Below, one piece after another: positions 16,228-16,997 of a stretch of DNA of 16,997 nucleotides. Below the pieces are notes generated by a model that worked only from the letters and a program-made list of their open reading frames with translations, was not told where the DNA came from and did not search any database. The stretch is taken from assembly GCA_946481275.1 (NCBI GenBank), contig CAMLMV010000079.1, positions 1 through 16,997 of the forward strand. Reading direction: 5' to 3'. The translations under genes were made by a program, and so were the position numbers. Source of the DNA: an uncultured Massilia sp. GTDB taxonomy: Bacteria > Pseudomonadota > Gammaproteobacteria > Burkholderiales > Burkholderiaceae. Each line of letters begins with the position of its first letter. The stretch's first letter is position 1.

Positions 16228-16997
16228 TTATTTATTCAGGTCGATCCGGCTGCCCATCACGGCGACGTTCACGCCCTGGATCAGGATCGTGCCGTCGGCC
16301 TGCAGCACGATCTTGCTGCTGCCGACTTCCAGCGTGATGTCGGTGTTGGCCTTCAGGCGGATGTGCTCCGTCTGCGACGTCAGCTCGATGTTCTGCTTCG
16401 CGGTCTGGTGCAGGTGGGCGTTCTGCGCCACCAGTTCGATGTTGGTCTTGGCTGTCGCGTGGATGTAGTCGTCCTCGGCGGTCAGCTCGATGTTGGTCTT
16501 GGCCGTGTCGTGGATGTGGCCCGTCTGCGCCGTCGTCACGATGTACTGCTTGACCGTGTTGGTCTGGTAGCCCGTGCTGACGGTGTTGGTCTGGTGCGGT
16601 CCGTTGACGACCGTCGCCTGCGTGTTCTGGACGGTCGTGACCATATCCTTCTGCGAGTGGATATTGATCAGTTCCTTGCCCTTGCTGTCATGGATCACCA
16701 TCTCGCAGAAGCCGCCGCCGCCGGGTGTCGAGCGGCTCTTGAAACCCATCATGTGGGCGCCGTCCGGCAGGCCGTACGGGACCGGCTGGTCGGCATTGAA
16801 CAGGCGCCCCGTGCAGACGGGGCGGTCCGGATCGCCCTCGAGGTAGTCGATGATCACTTCCTGCCCGATGCGGGGGACCGAAATCGTGCCCCAGCCGCGT
16901 CCCGCCCACGGCTGCGAGACGCGGATCCAGCACGAGCTGCGTTCGTCGCGGCGGCCGTAGCGGTCCCAGTGGAACTGCACCTTGATGCGGCCATACT
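16228..16997 (-). CDS. vgrG: VgrG (TssI) spike protein, C-terminal part only
   Basis: The C-terminal ~255 residues of a VgrG, entering from beyond the window on the minus strand. YGRIKVQFHWDRYG is the signature at the gp27/gp5 junction. The OB fold follows (SCWIRVSQPWAGRGWGTISVPRIGQEVIIDYLEGDPDRP), then the gp5-like beta-helix with a 17-residue repeat, ending in GVNVAVMGSRIDLNK with no effector extension. VgrG trimers form the tip of the T6SS tube; the PAAR domain of the downstream effector should sit on it. The 5' end is truncated by the window. Confidence 0.95.
   Translation of the reverse strand, partial: YGRIKVQFHWDRYGRRDERSSCWIRVSQPWAGRGWGTISVPRIGQEVIIDYLEGDPDRPVCTGRLFNADQPVPYGLPDGAHMMGFKSRSTPGGGGFCEMVIHDSKGKELINIHSQKDMVTTVQNTQATVVNGPHQTNTVSTGYQTNTVKQYIVTTAQTGHIHDTAKTNIELTAEDDYIHATAKTNIELVAQNAHLHQTAKQNIELTSQTEHIRLKANTDITLEVGSSKIVLQADGTILIQGVNVAVMGSRIDLNK
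16312..16515 (-). repeat. vgrG: Four 51-bp repeats in the VgrG beta-helix
   Basis: The protein repeats with a period of 17 residues: I-H-x-T-A-K-T-N-I-E-L, I-H-A-T-A-K-T-N-I-E-L, L-H-Q-T-A-K-Q-N-I-E-L, then a degenerate fourth copy (I-R-L-K-A-N-T-D-I-T-L). The nucleotide repeats are obvious around the NIEL codons. They would give coils of the triple beta-helix spike. Confidence 0.7.

Overview
The window is GC-rich, densely coding chromosomal DNA with strong Shine-Dalgarno sites. The gene families (pirin/DoxX/OsmC redox genes, LysR-controlled SDR and AKR enzymes, a prePAAR-type T6SS cargo cassette) point to a beta-proteobacterium of Burkholderiales, probably Massilia or a relative in Oxalobacteraceae. 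That placement is inference from style and families, since no marker gene is present. I see no tRNA, rRNA, CRISPR array, insertion sequence or origin.

Layout. (1) 97-2372, minus strand: an acyl-CoA ligase coupled by a 4-bp overlap to a flavodoxin-fold NAD(P)H oxidoreductase. (2) 2601-5159, plus strand: pirin (YhhW-like), DoxX, OsmC and a second pirin, which looks like an electrophile/peroxide-stress operon. A 17-bp odd palindrome lies ahead of it. (3) 5162-5359, minus: a small 65-aa protein, divergent from an exported amidohydrolase (5462-7228, plus). (4) 7232-10979: two consecutive LysR/enzyme pairs, each a minus-strand regulator divergent from a plus-strand oxidoreductase (LysR1/SDR, LysR2/AKR). 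Inverted repeats lie in both shared promoter regions. (5) 10992-11625, minus: a small exported protein overlapping by 8 bp a stand-alone ExbD-like domain, divergent from a serine beta-lactamase-family lipoprotein (11750-12907, plus). (6) 12929-16997, minus: a type VI secretion cargo cassette read in the order VgrG (cut by the window end), Eag/DcrB chaperone with an extra C-terminal domain, prePAAR-TM-PAAR-TM-HNH nuclease effector, SUKH-like immunity protein, TPR protein.

How they work together. The T6SS block is the most striking region. The VgrG trimer is the spike, the PAAR domain caps it, the Eag chaperone shields the effector's hydrophobic segments, the HNH domain is the likely DNase, and the SUKH protein is the probable cognate immunity. 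The TPR gene starts inside the immunity gene, which suggests a linked role. The remainder is redox and detoxification metabolism with local LysR switches. The least explained loci are the ExbD-like/exported-protein pair, the Eag C-terminal extension and the TPR gene.
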